From assembly GCA_035286365.1 (NCBI GenBank), contig DATHJZ010000152.1:1-47938 (forward strand): a stretch of DNA of 47,938 nucleotides, in the 5' to 3' direction. The position numbers were made by a program, and so were the translations under genes. This document shows, piece by piece, positions 23,250-31,911 of the stretch (position 1 is its first letter; every line of letters begins with the position of its first letter). Source of the stretch: CADEED01 sp035286365. Its GTDB lineage: Bacteria > Pseudomonadota > Gammaproteobacteria > Steroidobacterales > Steroidobacteraceae. The notes beneath the pieces were generated by a model. It was not told the DNA's origin. It worked only from the letters and a program-made list of their open reading frames with translations, and made no database searches.

Positions 23250-25919
23250 ATGCGTATGACGGAAATTATGAAGCTCGAAGATCTGGATCCGTCCGAGACA
23301 CGAGAGTGGATCGAGTCGATCGACTCTGTGTTGAAAACTCAGGGTGCGGAGCGCGCGCACTACCTGCTCGAACAGCTGATCGATTTCACGCGCCGCTCCG
23401 GCGCCTATCTTCCGTTCCGTCCGAACACCGCCTACCTCAATACGATTTCGACCGCCCACGAACCTTCTTATCCGGGCAACCGTGAATTCGAGAAGCGCAT
23501 CGAGGCCTGCATCCGCTGGAACGCGCTCGCCATGGTGCTCAACGCGAACAAGGTGTCGAGCGAATACGGCGGACACCTGTCCACCTACGCATCGTCGGCC
23601 ACCTTGTACGAAGTGGGCTTCAATCATTTCTGGCGCGCGGCCTCGGCAGATCATCCCGGCGACATGGTGTTCGTGCAGGGTCATGCCTCGCCCGGTATTT
23701 ACGCGCGCGCGTTCCTCGAAGGGCGTCTCAGCGAGGACCAGCTGCGGCATTTCCGCCAGGAAACCAGCGGTGACGGACTGTCGTCGTATCCACATCCCTG
23801 GCTGATGCCCAACTTCTGGCAATTCCCCACGGTGTCCATGGGCCTGGGGCCCATGATGGCTATCTACCAGGCGCGCTTCCAGCGCTACATGGAAAACCGC
23901 GGGATGGTGCCGGAATCGGATCGCAAGGTCTGGGCGTTCCTTGGCGACGGCGAAATGGACGAGCCGGAGAGCATGGGCGCGTTGACGCTGCCGGTGCGCG
24001 AGAAACTGGACAACCTGGTGTTCGTCGTCAACTGCAACCTGCAGCGGCTCGACGGCCCGGTGCGCGGCAATGGCAAGATCATCCAGGAGCTCGAGGCCGC
24101 ATTCATGGGCGCGGGCTGGAACGTCATCAAGGTAGTTTGGGGCTCGCGCTGGGATCCGCTGCTCGCGCGCGACAGCGATGGACTGTTGCGACGCGTGATG
24201 GAAGAATGCGTCGACGGCGAGTACCAGAATTTCAAGGCCAAGGGCGGCGCGTACACGCGCGAGAATTTCTTCGGCAAGTATCCCGAGCTCAAGGAAATGG
24301 TCGCCAACATGTCGGATGACGACATCTGGCGCCTGAACCGCGGCGGCCACGATGCACGCAAGGTATTCGCGGCCTATACGGCTGCCATGAACCACAAGGG
24401 TCAGCCGACCGTCATCCTCGCGAAGACCGTGAAGGGTTTTGGGCTGGGCAAGGCGGCTGAAGGCCAGATGGTGGCGCACCAGCAGAAGAAGCTCGATGAG
24501 TCGGCGCTGCGCGACGTGCGCGACCGCTTCAACATCCCGCTCACCGACGAGCAGGTGGCCAAGCTTTCCCTGGTCAAGCCGGCTGACGACGCGCCGGAGA
24601 TGAAGTACCTGCACGAGAAGCGCCAGGCGCTCGGCGGCTATCTACCGGCGCGCAAGATCGTGGCCAAGCCGCTGGTCATCCCGGAGCTGTCCACGTTCAG
24701 CGCCATGCTCGAGGGCACGGGTGATCGCGAGATCTCCACCACCATGGCCTTCGTGCGCATCCTCACGCAATTGCTGAAAGACAAGACGATCGGCAAGAAC
24801 ATCGTGCCCATCGTTCCCGATGAAGCGCGCACCTTCGGTATGGAAGGCCTGTTCCGGCAGATCGGCATTTACAGCTCGGCGGGCCAGCTCTACACGCCGG
24901 TCGATTCCGATCAGTTGATGTCATACCGTGAGGACAAGAAGGGCCAGATGCTCGAAGAGGGCATCAATGAGGCTGGCTCGACCTGCTCGTGGATCGCCGC
25001 GGGTACGGCCTATGCAAATCACGGCACGCACATGGTGCCGTTCTACATCTACTACTCGATGTTCGGCTTCCAGCGCGTCGGCGACTTCTACTGGGCGGCG
25101 GGCGACCTGCGCACGCGCGGCTTCCTGTTAGGCGGCACGGCCGGCCGCACCACCCTCGCGGGTGAGGGCCTGCAACACCAGGATGGACACAGCCTGCTGC
25201 ACGCGGCCACCGTGCCCAACTGCGTGGCCTACGATCCGACTTACGCCTACGAACTCGCCGTGATCATCCACGACGGCATGAAGCGCATGTTCGCCAACGA
25301 CGAAAGCGTCTTCTATTACATCGCTCTGATGAACGAGAACTACGTGCAGCCCGCGCTGCCGAAGGGCGTCGAGGAAGGCATCCTCAAGGGCATGTACCTG
25401 CTGCAGACGGGCGGCGCCGGCAGGGTGCGCGTGACGCTCATGGGCTCGGGCACGATCCTGCGCGAAGTCATCGCGGCGGCAGACATCCTCTCGAAGGACT
25501 TTGGCATCCCCTCGGACATCTACAGCGCGCCCGGCTTCTCGGAGTTGCGGCGCGAGGCCCTTGAAATCGAGCGCTGGAACCGGCTGCATCCGGGCGAGCC
25601 GGCGCGCATCCCGTACGTGAAGCAGGCGCTCTCCAAGGCCACGGGCCCGTTCATCGCCGCCACCGACTACATGCGTGCCTGGCCCGACATGATCCGCGAG
25701 TGGGTTCCCGGGCGATTCACTACCTTGGGCACCGACGGTTTCGGCAGGTCGGACGGCCGTTCCGCGCTGCGCAAGCATTTTGAAGTCGACGCGAAAAACA
25801 TCGTGTACGCCTCACTGCATGCGCTCGCCGAGGAAGGCGCCCTCGACAAGGGCACGCTGCGGACCGCGCTCAACAAGCTCGGTCTCGACCCTAACAAGCT
25901 GGACCCGCAGAAAGCATGA
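23250..25919 (+). CDS. aceE: Pyruvate dehydrogenase E1 component (homodimeric type)
   Basis: An 889-residue thiamine-diphosphate enzyme, close to the 887 of E. coli AceE. It decarboxylates pyruvate and reductively acetylates the lipoyl arms of E2. Visible features are the N-terminal LDPSETREWIESIDSVLKTQGAERAHYLLEQL (E2-binding region) and RASADHPGDMVFVQGHASPGIYARAFLEGRL. The ThDP motif is GDGEMDEPES...NLVFVVNCNLQRLDGPVRGN, and the pyrimidine domain contains DEARTFGMEGLFRQIGIYSSAGQLYTPVD. Three in-frame ATGs (23250, 23256, 23268) could start it, and the ribosome site does not settle which. It overlaps aceF by ATGA. Confidence 0.96.
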   Translation: MRMTEIMKLEDLDPSETREWIESIDSVLKTQGAERAHYLLEQLIDFTRRSGAYLPFRPNTAYLNTISTAHEPSYPGNREFEKRIEACIRWNALAMVLNANKVSSEYGGHLSTYASSATLYEVGFNHFWRAASADHPGDMVFVQGHASPGIYARAFLEGRLSEDQLRHFRQETSGDGLSSYPHPWLMPNFWQFPTVSMGLGPMMAIYQARFQRYMENRGMVPESDRKVWAFLGDGEMDEPESMGALTLPVREKLDNLVFVVNCNLQRLDGPVRGNGKIIQELEAAFMGAGWNVIKVVWGSRWDPLLARDSDGLLRRVMEECVDGEYQNFKAKGGAYTRENFFGKYPELKEMVANMSDDDIWRLNRGGHDARKVFAAYTAAMNHKGQPTVILAKTVKGFGLGKAAEGQMVAHQQKKLDESALRDVRDRFNIPLTDEQVAKLSLVKPADDAPEMKYLHEKRQALGGYLPARKIVAKPLVIPELSTFSAMLEGTGDREISTTMAFVRILTQLLKDKTIGKNIVPIVPDEARTFGMEGLFRQIGIYSSAGQLYTPVDSDQLMSYREDKKGQMLEEGINEAGSTCSWIAAGTAYANHGTHMVPFYIYYSMFGFQRVGDFYWAAGDLRTRGFLLGGTAGRTTLAGEGLQHQDGHSLLHAATVPNCVAYDPTYAYELAVIIHDGMKRMFANDESVFYYIALMNENYVQPALPKGVEEGILKGMYLLQTGGAGRVRVTLMGSGTILREVIAAADILSKDFGIPSDIYSAPGFSELRREALEIERWNRLHPGEPARIPYVKQALSKATGPFIAATDYMRAWPDMIREWVPGRFTTLGTDGFGRSDGRSALRKHFEVDAKNIVYASLHALAEEGALDKGTLRTALNKLGLDPNKLDPQKA

Positions 25920-27556
25920 GCACGGTTGACGTAAGCGTCCCCGACATGGGGAATTTCGAATCGGTGACGGTCATCGACGTACTGGTAAAGCCGGGCGACA
26001 CCATCGACATCGACACGCCGCTGGTCACGCTGGAGACCGACAAGGCCACCATGGATGTGCCATCCACCGCCAAGGGCGTGGTGGAGAAAGTGCATGTCGC
26101 CAAGGGTGGAACGGTCGCAACCGGTGCATTGATCGTGACGTTGAAGGGCGATGCGTCCCAACCTGCGTCGGCAGCGGGTACCGACCTCAAGCCCGCGACC
26201 GAGCCGGCTTCCGCGCCCGCGCCGGTCGCCGCGACGGTCGCGCCTGCGCCCGCGGCCGCGAGCTCCATTGAAGTCCGCGTCCCCGACATGGGCAGTTTCG
26301 ATTCCGTGGCCGTCATCGATGTGCTGGTGAAGCCGGGCGACACGGTGGACTTCGACACACCGCTGGCCACGCTGGAAACCGACAAGGCGACGATGGATGT
26401 GCCGTCCACCGCCAAGGGGTTGGTGGAGAAAGTGCATGTCACCAAGGGTGGCAAACTGTCGCCGGGCGCGCTGGTGGTCACGGTGAAGGGGGTTGGAGTC
26501 CAACAGCCGCAGCCGGGCCCCAAAACTGCGACCTCCGCGGCGGCGGCTGACAAACCGGCGTCCGCGGCGAAGCCCGCCGGCACCCAGGTGCAGCAGGTGC
26601 CGATGCCCGCCGCACGCGGCGGACTGCCGCCCATCGACGAAGCAAGCTTCGGCGCGGCACATGCGAGTCCCTCGGTGCGCAAATTCGCGCGTGAACTCGG
26701 CGTGAACCTGGGACAGGTGCGTGGCAGCGGCGAGAAGGGCCGCATCCTGCTCGACGACGTCAAGGCATTCGTGAAGATGGTGATGTCGGGTGGTGGCCCC
26801 GCCGCCGCACCGGCGCTGCCGAAAGCGTACAACTACGACCCGGCCACGTTCGGCGCGGTCGAGATCAAGCCGCTCAACCGCGTGCAGAAGATCTCCGGCC
26901 CGAGACTCCAGGCGGCGTGGATCAACATCCCGCACGTCACCCAGTTCGACGAGTCGGACATCACCGAGCTCGAGCGCTTACGCGGAACGCTCAAGGAAAA
27001 GGCCGCCGCGGCTGGCGTCAAGGTCACGCCGCTCGCGTTCATCGTCCAGGCCGCGGTGCGCGCCATGCGCGAATTCCCGATGCTCAACAGCCAGCTGGAC
27101 GAAGCCGGCCAGAACCTGATCTTCAAGAAGTTCTTCAACGTCGGGTTCGCGGCCGACACGCCGAACGGCTTGCTCGTGCCCGTGATCAAGGCCGCCGACA
27201 AGCTGGACGTGTTCGCCGTCGCCAAGGCGCTCGGGGAATTGAGCGCGAAGGCGCGCGACGGCAAACTACCCGGTGCCGACATGCAGGGCGCCGGCTTTAC
27301 GATCTCGAGCCTGGGCGGCATCGGCGGCACGCTGTTCACGCCGATCATCAATTCGCCCGAGGTCGCAATCCTCGGCGTTTCGAAGTCTGCAATGAAGCCT
27401 GTGTGGAATGGCAAGGAATTCGCGCCACGCCTCATGTTGCCGCTGTCGTTCTCGTACGATCATCGCGTCATCGATGGCGCGCTCGGTGCGCGCATCGCGA
27501 AGTTCCTCGCCGAGACGCTCGCCAAACCTGCCGACCTGGTCGGGGCGATGTCGTGA
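25916..27556 (+). CDS. aceF: Pyruvate dehydrogenase E2, dihydrolipoamide acetyltransferase
   Basis: A 546-residue core of the pyruvate dehydrogenase complex that transfers acetyl groups to CoA. Two lipoyl domains (~2-78 and ~118-193) carry their modified lysines at 43 and 157, each in ETDKATM. Ala/Pro-rich linkers separate them. A peripheral-subunit-binding domain follows at ~250-285 (ASPSVRKFARELGVNLGQVRGSGEKGRI). The catalytic domain (~310-546) ends with SYDHRVIDGA, whose His and Asp are catalytic. It overlaps aceE by ATGA and lpdA by GTGA. Confidence 0.96.
   Translation: MSTVDVSVPDMGNFESVTVIDVLVKPGDTIDIDTPLVTLETDKATMDVPSTAKGVVEKVHVAKGGTVATGALIVTLKGDASQPASAAGTDLKPATEPASAPAPVAATVAPAPAAASSIEVRVPDMGSFDSVAVIDVLVKPGDTVDFDTPLATLETDKATMDVPSTAKGLVEKVHVTKGGKLSPGALVVTVKGVGVQQPQPGPKTATSAAAADKPASAAKPAGTQVQQVPMPAARGGLPPIDEASFGAAHASPSVRKFARELGVNLGQVRGSGEKGRILLDDVKAFVKMVMSGGGPAAAPALPKAYNYDPATFGAVEIKPLNRVQKISGPRLQAAWINIPHVTQFDESDITELERLRGTLKEKAAAAGVKVTPLAFIVQAAVRAMREFPMLNSQLDEAGQNLIFKKFFNVGFAADTPNGLLVPVIKAADKLDVFAVAKALGELSAKARDGKLPGADMQGAGFTISSLGGIGGTLFTPIINSPEVAILGVSKSAMKPVWNGKEFAPRLMLPLSFSYDHRVIDGALGARIAKFLAETLAKPADLVGAMS
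25925..26491 (+). repeat. Tandem lipoyl-domain coding repeats inside aceF
   Basis: Two ~225-base units (from ~25925 and ~26267) encode near-identical lipoyl domains. They share long identical DNA tracts, such as GTGGAGAAAGTGCATGTC near the end of each. A third related unit opens lpdA (27553). The similarity at synonymous sites suggests recent duplication or gene conversion. Confidence 0.7.
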
Positions 27557-29358
27557 GCAAGATCGATCTGACCGTGCCGGATCTCGGCAATTTCGACGAG
27601 GTTGCGGTCGTCGACGTGCTGGTGAAAGTCGGCGACAAGATCGAGATCGAGACCCCGCTGGTCACGCTCGAAACCGACAAGGCGACGATGGACGTGCCGT
27701 CCACCGCCGCGGGCACCGTCACCGAAGTACTGGTGCAGAAGGGTGGCAAGATCGGCAAGGGCGGATTGATCGCGCGCATCGAAGGCGAAGTTTCAGCAGC
27801 GGCGCCCGTGCCCGCGCCCGCGAAAGCGGCCGCGCCCGCGGCCAAGGCGCCGGCGGTGCCGGGGCCGACGCCCGCTGCCGCGCCGCGTGCGGCCACCCCG
27901 CCGCCCGCGCCCAAACCGTCGAAACCACTCAGGCCTGACGTACCGCACGACCGCGAAACGCAGTTGCTGGTGCTGGGTGCAGGTCCAGGGGGCTACACGG
28001 CTGCATTCCGCGCCGCGGACTTGGGCTTGAAGGTGACACTGGTCGAACGCTGGCCCATGTTGGGTGGCGTGTGCCTCAACGTCGGCTGTATTCCTTCCAA
28101 AGCATTGCTGCACGCGGCCAAGGTCATCGACGAAGTCGGTGAGATGAGTTCGCACGGCATCGAATACGGCGCGCCGAAGATCGATCTGCCCAAGCTGCTC
28201 GAATGGAAGACCAGCGTCGTCAAGCGGCTCGTCAATGGCCTGTCGACACTCGCCAAGCAGCGCAAGGTGGAAGTGGTGCAGGGCAGCGGCAAGTTCGCGA
28301 GCCCCCACGTCGTCGAGGTCACCGGGCCGGATGGCAAGGGCCAGAAGATCCGCTTCGAGCAGTGCATCATCGCCGCCGGCTCGGAGGCCATCAAACTACC
28401 GTTCATTCCGGACGATCCGCGCGTGATCGATTCCACCGGCGCGCTCGAACTCGGCGGCGTGCCGAAGCGCCTGCTCGTCATTGGTGGCGGCATCATCGGC
28501 CTCGAGATGGCCACCGTGTATGCCGCGCTCGGCGCGCAGCTGTCAGTCGTCGAGCTCACCGGACAATTGATGCCGGGCACCGACCCGGATCTCGTAAAAC
28601 CGCTCGAGAAGCGTCTCAGGGCGCGTTACGAGCAGATCCTGCTCAACACCAAAGTCACGGGCTGCACGGCTGCGCCTGCAGGCTTGGCCGTCGAGTTCGA
28701 AGAACCCAATGGCAAACGCACGGATGTGTTCGACCGCGTGCTGGTGGCCGTGGGCCGCAGCGCCAATGGCAAGCGCCTCAATCTCGAGTCGGCGGATATA
28801 GATGTCAGTGACCGCGGCATCATTCCGGTCGACAAGCAGATGCGCACGAACCTGCCGCACGTGTTTGCCATCGGCGATCTCGTCGCCGGCCCCATGCTGG
28901 CCCACAAGGCCATGCACGAAGCGAAGGTCGCCGCCGAAGTCGCGGCGGGCCAGAAGAGTTACTTCGACGCGCGCGTCATTCCGTCGGTTGCGTACACGGA
29001 TCCGGAAGTGGCCTGGGTGGGCCTGACGGAGACCGACGCGAAGAAGAACGGCACGCCATACAAGAAAGGACAGTTCCCGTGGGCGGCGAGCGGACGTTCG
29101 CTGGCCCTGGGTCGCGACGAGGGTTTCAGCAAGCTGTTGTTCGACCCGGCCACGCATCGCGTGCTCGGCGGTGGCATGGTCGGTCCGAACGCGGGGGAAC
29201 TCGTCGCCGAGGTGGCGCTCGCCATCGAGATGGGTGCGGATGCGGCCGATATCGGCCTCACGATCCATCCGCATCCGACGTTGTCGGAAACCGTGGCGCT
29301 GTCGGCCGAGGCGTTCGAAGGGACGCTGACCGATCTTTATATTCCGAAGCGGGCCTGA
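27553..29358 (+). CDS. lpdA: Dihydrolipoamide dehydrogenase (E3) with N-terminal lipoyl domain
   Basis: A 601-residue flavoprotein that reoxidises dihydrolipoyl groups with NAD. It opens with its own lipoyl domain (Lys43 in ETDKATM) and an Ala/Pro linker to ~130. The E3 fold follows: LVLGAGPGGYTAAFRAADLG binds FAD, GGVCLNVGCIPSK holds the redox pair Cys174/Cys179, GGGIIGLEMATVYAALG binds NAD, and HPHPTLSE near the C-terminus has the catalytic His574. E3 proteins with a lipoyl arm are known from Neisseria, Ralstonia and others. The start is GTG 27553, overlapping aceF's stop as GTGA. The open frame continues far upstream, but inside aceF and out of its frame. Confidence 0.95.
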   Translation: MSKIDLTVPDLGNFDEVAVVDVLVKVGDKIEIETPLVTLETDKATMDVPSTAAGTVTEVLVQKGGKIGKGGLIARIEGEVSAAAPVPAPAKAAAPAAKAPAVPGPTPAAAPRAATPPPAPKPSKPLRPDVPHDRETQLLVLGAGPGGYTAAFRAADLGLKVTLVERWPMLGGVCLNVGCIPSKALLHAAKVIDEVGEMSSHGIEYGAPKIDLPKLLEWKTSVVKRLVNGLSTLAKQRKVEVVQGSGKFASPHVVEVTGPDGKGQKIRFEQCIIAAGSEAIKLPFIPDDPRVIDSTGALELGGVPKRLLVIGGGIIGLEMATVYAALGAQLSVVELTGQLMPGTDPDLVKPLEKRLRARYEQILLNTKVTGCTAAPAGLAVEFEEPNGKRTDVFDRVLVAVGRSANGKRLNLESADIDVSDRGIIPVDKQMRTNLPHVFAIGDLVAGPMLAHKAMHEAKVAAEVAAGQKSYFDARVIPSVAYTDPEVAWVGLTETDAKKNGTPYKKGQFPWAASGRSLALGRDEGFSKLLFDPATHRVLGGGMVGPNAGELVAEVALAIEMGADAADIGLTIHPHPTLSETVALSAEAFEGTLTDLYIPKRA

Positions 29359-30123
29359 CTACAGCGTGTGCGCGGTCGGCGCGGCGGCCGTCAGTTCGCC
29401 GGCCGGCGCGTGACCAAAGGCGTACTCGACGATGATCCGCACCGCCAGTGCGTCGTCGACGCTCCAGTTCGAAACGTCCAGGCACACCGCGCGCTGATCC
29501 GCGCTGACCGGGGATTCGGCGGTGGCTGAACCCACGTGCAGGCTGCCGAGCGTCGGCGCCCCGGCATCGCGCTCCAGCCACGGCGATTCGCTCTTCGGCA
29601 CGCGCGCCTGCACGCGCACGTTGGCGACCTGCGCGGCGGAGGGAATCGCGGCGCACAGGGAAATGATCTGCGCCACCCGCTCGCTGCAGGTAACCGGCCC
29701 GACTTCATCGGGCTGCGCGGCAATGCGACAGGGCGGCAATTGCACCAGCGATTCAGCCGTTCCCGTTTCGCCATTGCGCGCCTGAATAGCGGCACCCGGG
29801 TCGGTGGATTGGGGATTCGCGGCATCCGCGGTCAGCTGGCGCTGGTGCGCAGCGAACTCCGTGAACTGCTTGGTGAGCTCGGCCTGCATCGTGGCCTGCA
29901 TTTCTTCCCGCGCGCTGACCGCGCGCAGGGCCGACCAGGCGTAGCCGCCGACGATGCAGCCGATCATCAACGCCACGGTGGCCAGCACCGAGCGCATGCG
30001 ATTCTTTTTCGGCTTGGGCCGGCCATCGCTCGGCGCGCGGTTGCGGATCAGCTGAAAAATGGCCGTCAGCATGGTCGCGAGCGCGCCGATGATGGCGGCG
30101 ATGATGTTTTCGGAAATTCCCAT
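29359..30123 (-). CDS. Uncharacterised membrane protein
   Basis: A 254-residue protein I do not recognise. Two hydrophobic helices lie near the N-terminus (~5-25 and ~45-66), separated by a basic loop (RPKPKKNRMR) that should face the cytoplasm. A short helical, coiled-coil-like stretch follows (REEMQATMQAELTKQFTEFAAHQRQL), then a ~150-residue extracytoplasmic domain with several cysteines. The start ATG 30123 has GAGG six bases upstream. Its stop abuts that of lpdA exactly, tail to tail, with no spacer. It is apparently monocistronic. Confidence 0.7.
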   Translation of the reverse strand: MGISENIIAAIIGALATMLTAIFQLIRNRAPSDGRPKPKKNRMRSVLATVALMIGCIVGGYAWSALRAVSAREEMQATMQAELTKQFTEFAAHQRQLTADAANPQSTDPGAAIQARNGETGTAESLVQLPPCRIAAQPDEVGPVTCSERVAQIISLCAAIPSAAQVANVRVQARVPKSESPWLERDAGAPTLGSLHVGSATAESPVSADQRAVCLDVSNWSVDDALAVRIIVEYAFGHAPAGELTAAAPTAHTL

Positions 30124-30251
30124 CAGGACCTCAAAAACAAGCCCGCGGCAAGTGTAGACCGGCCTTTTCGCGCGGCAGCGCGGGGCCTTTCCGGGCTGGG
30201 TACTGGTTCACACTTCGCGGCGCGCCCTTTTGCGGGGCGACGCGCAAGGCT

Positions 30252-30680
30252 TCAGGCAAGGGTCCGCAGTCGCTCGAGATAGGCGCTTTCATCGGGTGGC
30301 TTCCCGGCGCGCTGCGCCTCCCACATGGCCTCCGCCAGTTTCTCGAGCATCACGTGTTCCGCCTCGTGCGCGCCGCCGACCTTGGCTGCGAGCCTGGCGT
30401 GGATCCCGGTGATGCCGGCGGGGCGATCGGTCGCCACCTGTTCGCGGATGGCGAGGTGCAGGCCCATGTGCAGCCACGGATTGAGCTGCCCGCTGCGCGG
30501 TGAGTAGTTAGCGAGGTCGGCGGCCAGCGATTCGACGATCACGTGGTATTCAGGGTGCTCGGAAATCACGGCAACGATCTGCTTGTCCACCGGTGAGAGT
30601 GTGTGCTGCTGCTTGAACCTGCGCCATGAAGCGCGATACATCTCGCGCAGCTGGTCGCGTGACATGCCGTCGAAAATCAC
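30252..30680 (-). CDS. DUF1841 family protein
   Basis: A 142-residue soluble protein of the DUF1841 family, recognised by QLREMYRASWRRFKQQHTLSPVDKQIVAVISEHPEYH and LNPWLHMGLHLAIREQVATDRPAGI, with a His-containing AHEAEHVMLEKLAEAMW block. The function is unknown; the conserved histidines hint at metal binding. GTG 30680 has GGAG six bases upstream and overlaps the nth stop as GTGA; an ATG five codons in is the alternative. It follows nth in an operon. A GC-rich imperfect hairpin (about 30216-30247) after its stop may end the transcript. The rest of 30124-30251 contains no gene. Confidence 0.85.
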   Translation of the reverse strand: MIFDGMSRDQLREMYRASWRRFKQQHTLSPVDKQIVAVISEHPEYHVIVESLAADLANYSPRSGQLNPWLHMGLHLAIREQVATDRPAGITGIHARLAAKVGGAHEAEHVMLEKLAEAMWEAQRAGKPPDESAYLERLRTLA

Positions 30681-31339
30681 GGAGATCTCCTCAACGCGGC
30701 CGCGATAATCCTGCGGCGCGGGCCGTACTCGCACAGATCGTTGATGAGGCACTTTTCGCACGCGGGCTTCAGCGCCTTGCATACGTAGCGTCCGTGCAAA
30801 ATGAGCCAATGATGTGCGTCATGCGCGAATTCCCCGGGCGTGAATTTCAGCAACGCATCTTCCACGTCCCTAGGCGTTTTCCCCGCTGCGAGCCGCGTGC
30901 GGTTCGCGACGCGGAAGATGTGCGTGTCGACGGCTATTGTCGGCTCTCCGAAGATAGTGTTGAGGACGACGTTCGCAGTTTTGCGACCTACACCCGGCAG
31001 TGCTTCGAGAGATTCGCGCGTGCGCGGTATTTCACCGCCATGCTCGTCGGCGATTGCCGACGCCGTCGCGATCACGTTCTTCGCCTTGGCCTTCCACAGC
31101 CCGATGGTCTGGATGTACTTCGACAGTTTCGCGACGCCCAGATCGGCAAGCGCGCGCGGTGTGCGAGCGACGGGGAAGAGCTTACGGGTTACGGCATTCA
31201 CGCTCTTGTCCGTGGCCTGCGCCGAGAGGATCACCGCCACCAGCAATTCGAAAGGCGTGGTGTATTCGAGTTCCGTCGTCGGATGCGGGTTCGCGGCGCG
31301 CAGTCTCTCGAAGATGGCGCGGCGCTTTTGCGGATTCAT
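30677..31339 (-). CDS. nth: Endonuclease III
   Basis: A 220-residue bifunctional DNA glycosylase/AP lyase that removes oxidised pyrimidines. The helix-hairpin-helix is LEALPGVGRKTANVVLN with the catalytic Lys, and the catalytic Asp lies in AVDTHIFRVANR. The [4Fe-4S] cluster ligands are at the C-terminus in the exact C-x6-C-x2-C-x5-C spacing (CKALKPACEKCLINDLC). It follows the ferredoxin-like rsxB gene after 10 bases and overlaps the DUF1841 gene by GTGA. In E. coli nth ends the rsx operon; here only the B subunit remains beside it. Confidence 0.96.
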   Translation of the reverse strand: MNPQKRRAIFERLRAANPHPTTELEYTTPFELLVAVILSAQATDKSVNAVTRKLFPVARTPRALADLGVAKLSKYIQTIGLWKAKAKNVIATASAIADEHGGEIPRTRESLEALPGVGRKTANVVLNTIFGEPTIAVDTHIFRVANRTRLAAGKTPRDVEDALLKFTPGEFAHDAHHWLILHGRYVCKALKPACEKCLINDLCEYGPRRRIIAAALRRSP

Positions 31340-31349
31340 CGGCCGGCTT

Positions 31350-31904
31350 TCATGACGCCGGACGCGCGCCGCGCTTTTTCGCCGCCAGGGTCGCGGCGCG
31401 CTCGGCGGCGCGGCGTGCGATGCGCTCGTTGTGCGCCGCGTAGCGCACGCGTGAATCTGTCGCCTCCGGCAGCGTCAATGTCGGAACGACACTCTTCAAC
31501 ACCGGGATCATGCTGATGCAGTCGACCGGGCACGGTGCCACGCACAGCTCGCAGCCGGTGCAGAGCTCGGCGATGACCGTGTGCATGCGACGCGGCGCGC
31601 CGGCAATCGCATCGACCGGGCACGGTGACAGGCACTTCGTGCAGCCGATGCAGCGAGCTTCGTCGATGAAGGCAATGGTCGGCGCGGCTTCGAGGCCATT
31701 GTCGCTGTTGAGTGGCGCAATGCCGCGCCTGGTCAGCGCAGCCAACGCAATGATCGTTTCGGTGCCGCCGGGCGGGCATTGGTTGATGTCGGCTGCGCCT
31801 TGCGCAATGGCGTCGGCGTACGGCCGGCAGCCGTCGTAGCCGCAGCGCGTGCATTGAGTCTGCGGCAGCAGGCGATCGATTTCGACGGCCAGTGCGTCCG
31901 ACAT
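31350..31904 (-). CDS. rsxB: RnfB/RsxB-type iron-sulfur protein, soluble form
   Basis: A 184-residue ferredoxin-like protein. The N-terminal RnfB module (CTRCGYDGCRPYADAIAQG...CPPGG) can hold one [4Fe-4S] cluster, and two classical motifs follow (CIGCTKCLSPCPVDAI and CTGCELCVAPCPVDCISM). Usual RnfB/RsxB proteins begin with a membrane helix; here the protein starts at the soluble module, and no other rnf/rsx gene lies in the window. ATG 31904 or the adjacent GTG 31907 starts it, a few bases after metG. It probably donates electrons, perhaps to partners encoded elsewhere. The symbol reflects family, not proven function. Confidence 0.87.
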   Translation of the reverse strand: MSDALAVEIDRLLPQTQCTRCGYDGCRPYADAIAQGAADINQCPPGGTETIIALAALTRRGIAPLNSDNGLEAAPTIAFIDEARCIGCTKCLSPCPVDAIAGAPRRMHTVIAELCTGCELCVAPCPVDCISMIPVLKSVVPTLTLPEATDSRVRYAAHNERIARRAAERAATLAAKKRGARPAS

Positions 31905-31911
31905 CACCGGC

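Noticed and set aside
26917..27552. Upstream extension of the lpdA frame
   Set aside because: It lies inside aceF in another frame. The GTGA start at 27553 and the lipoyl domain fix the true start.
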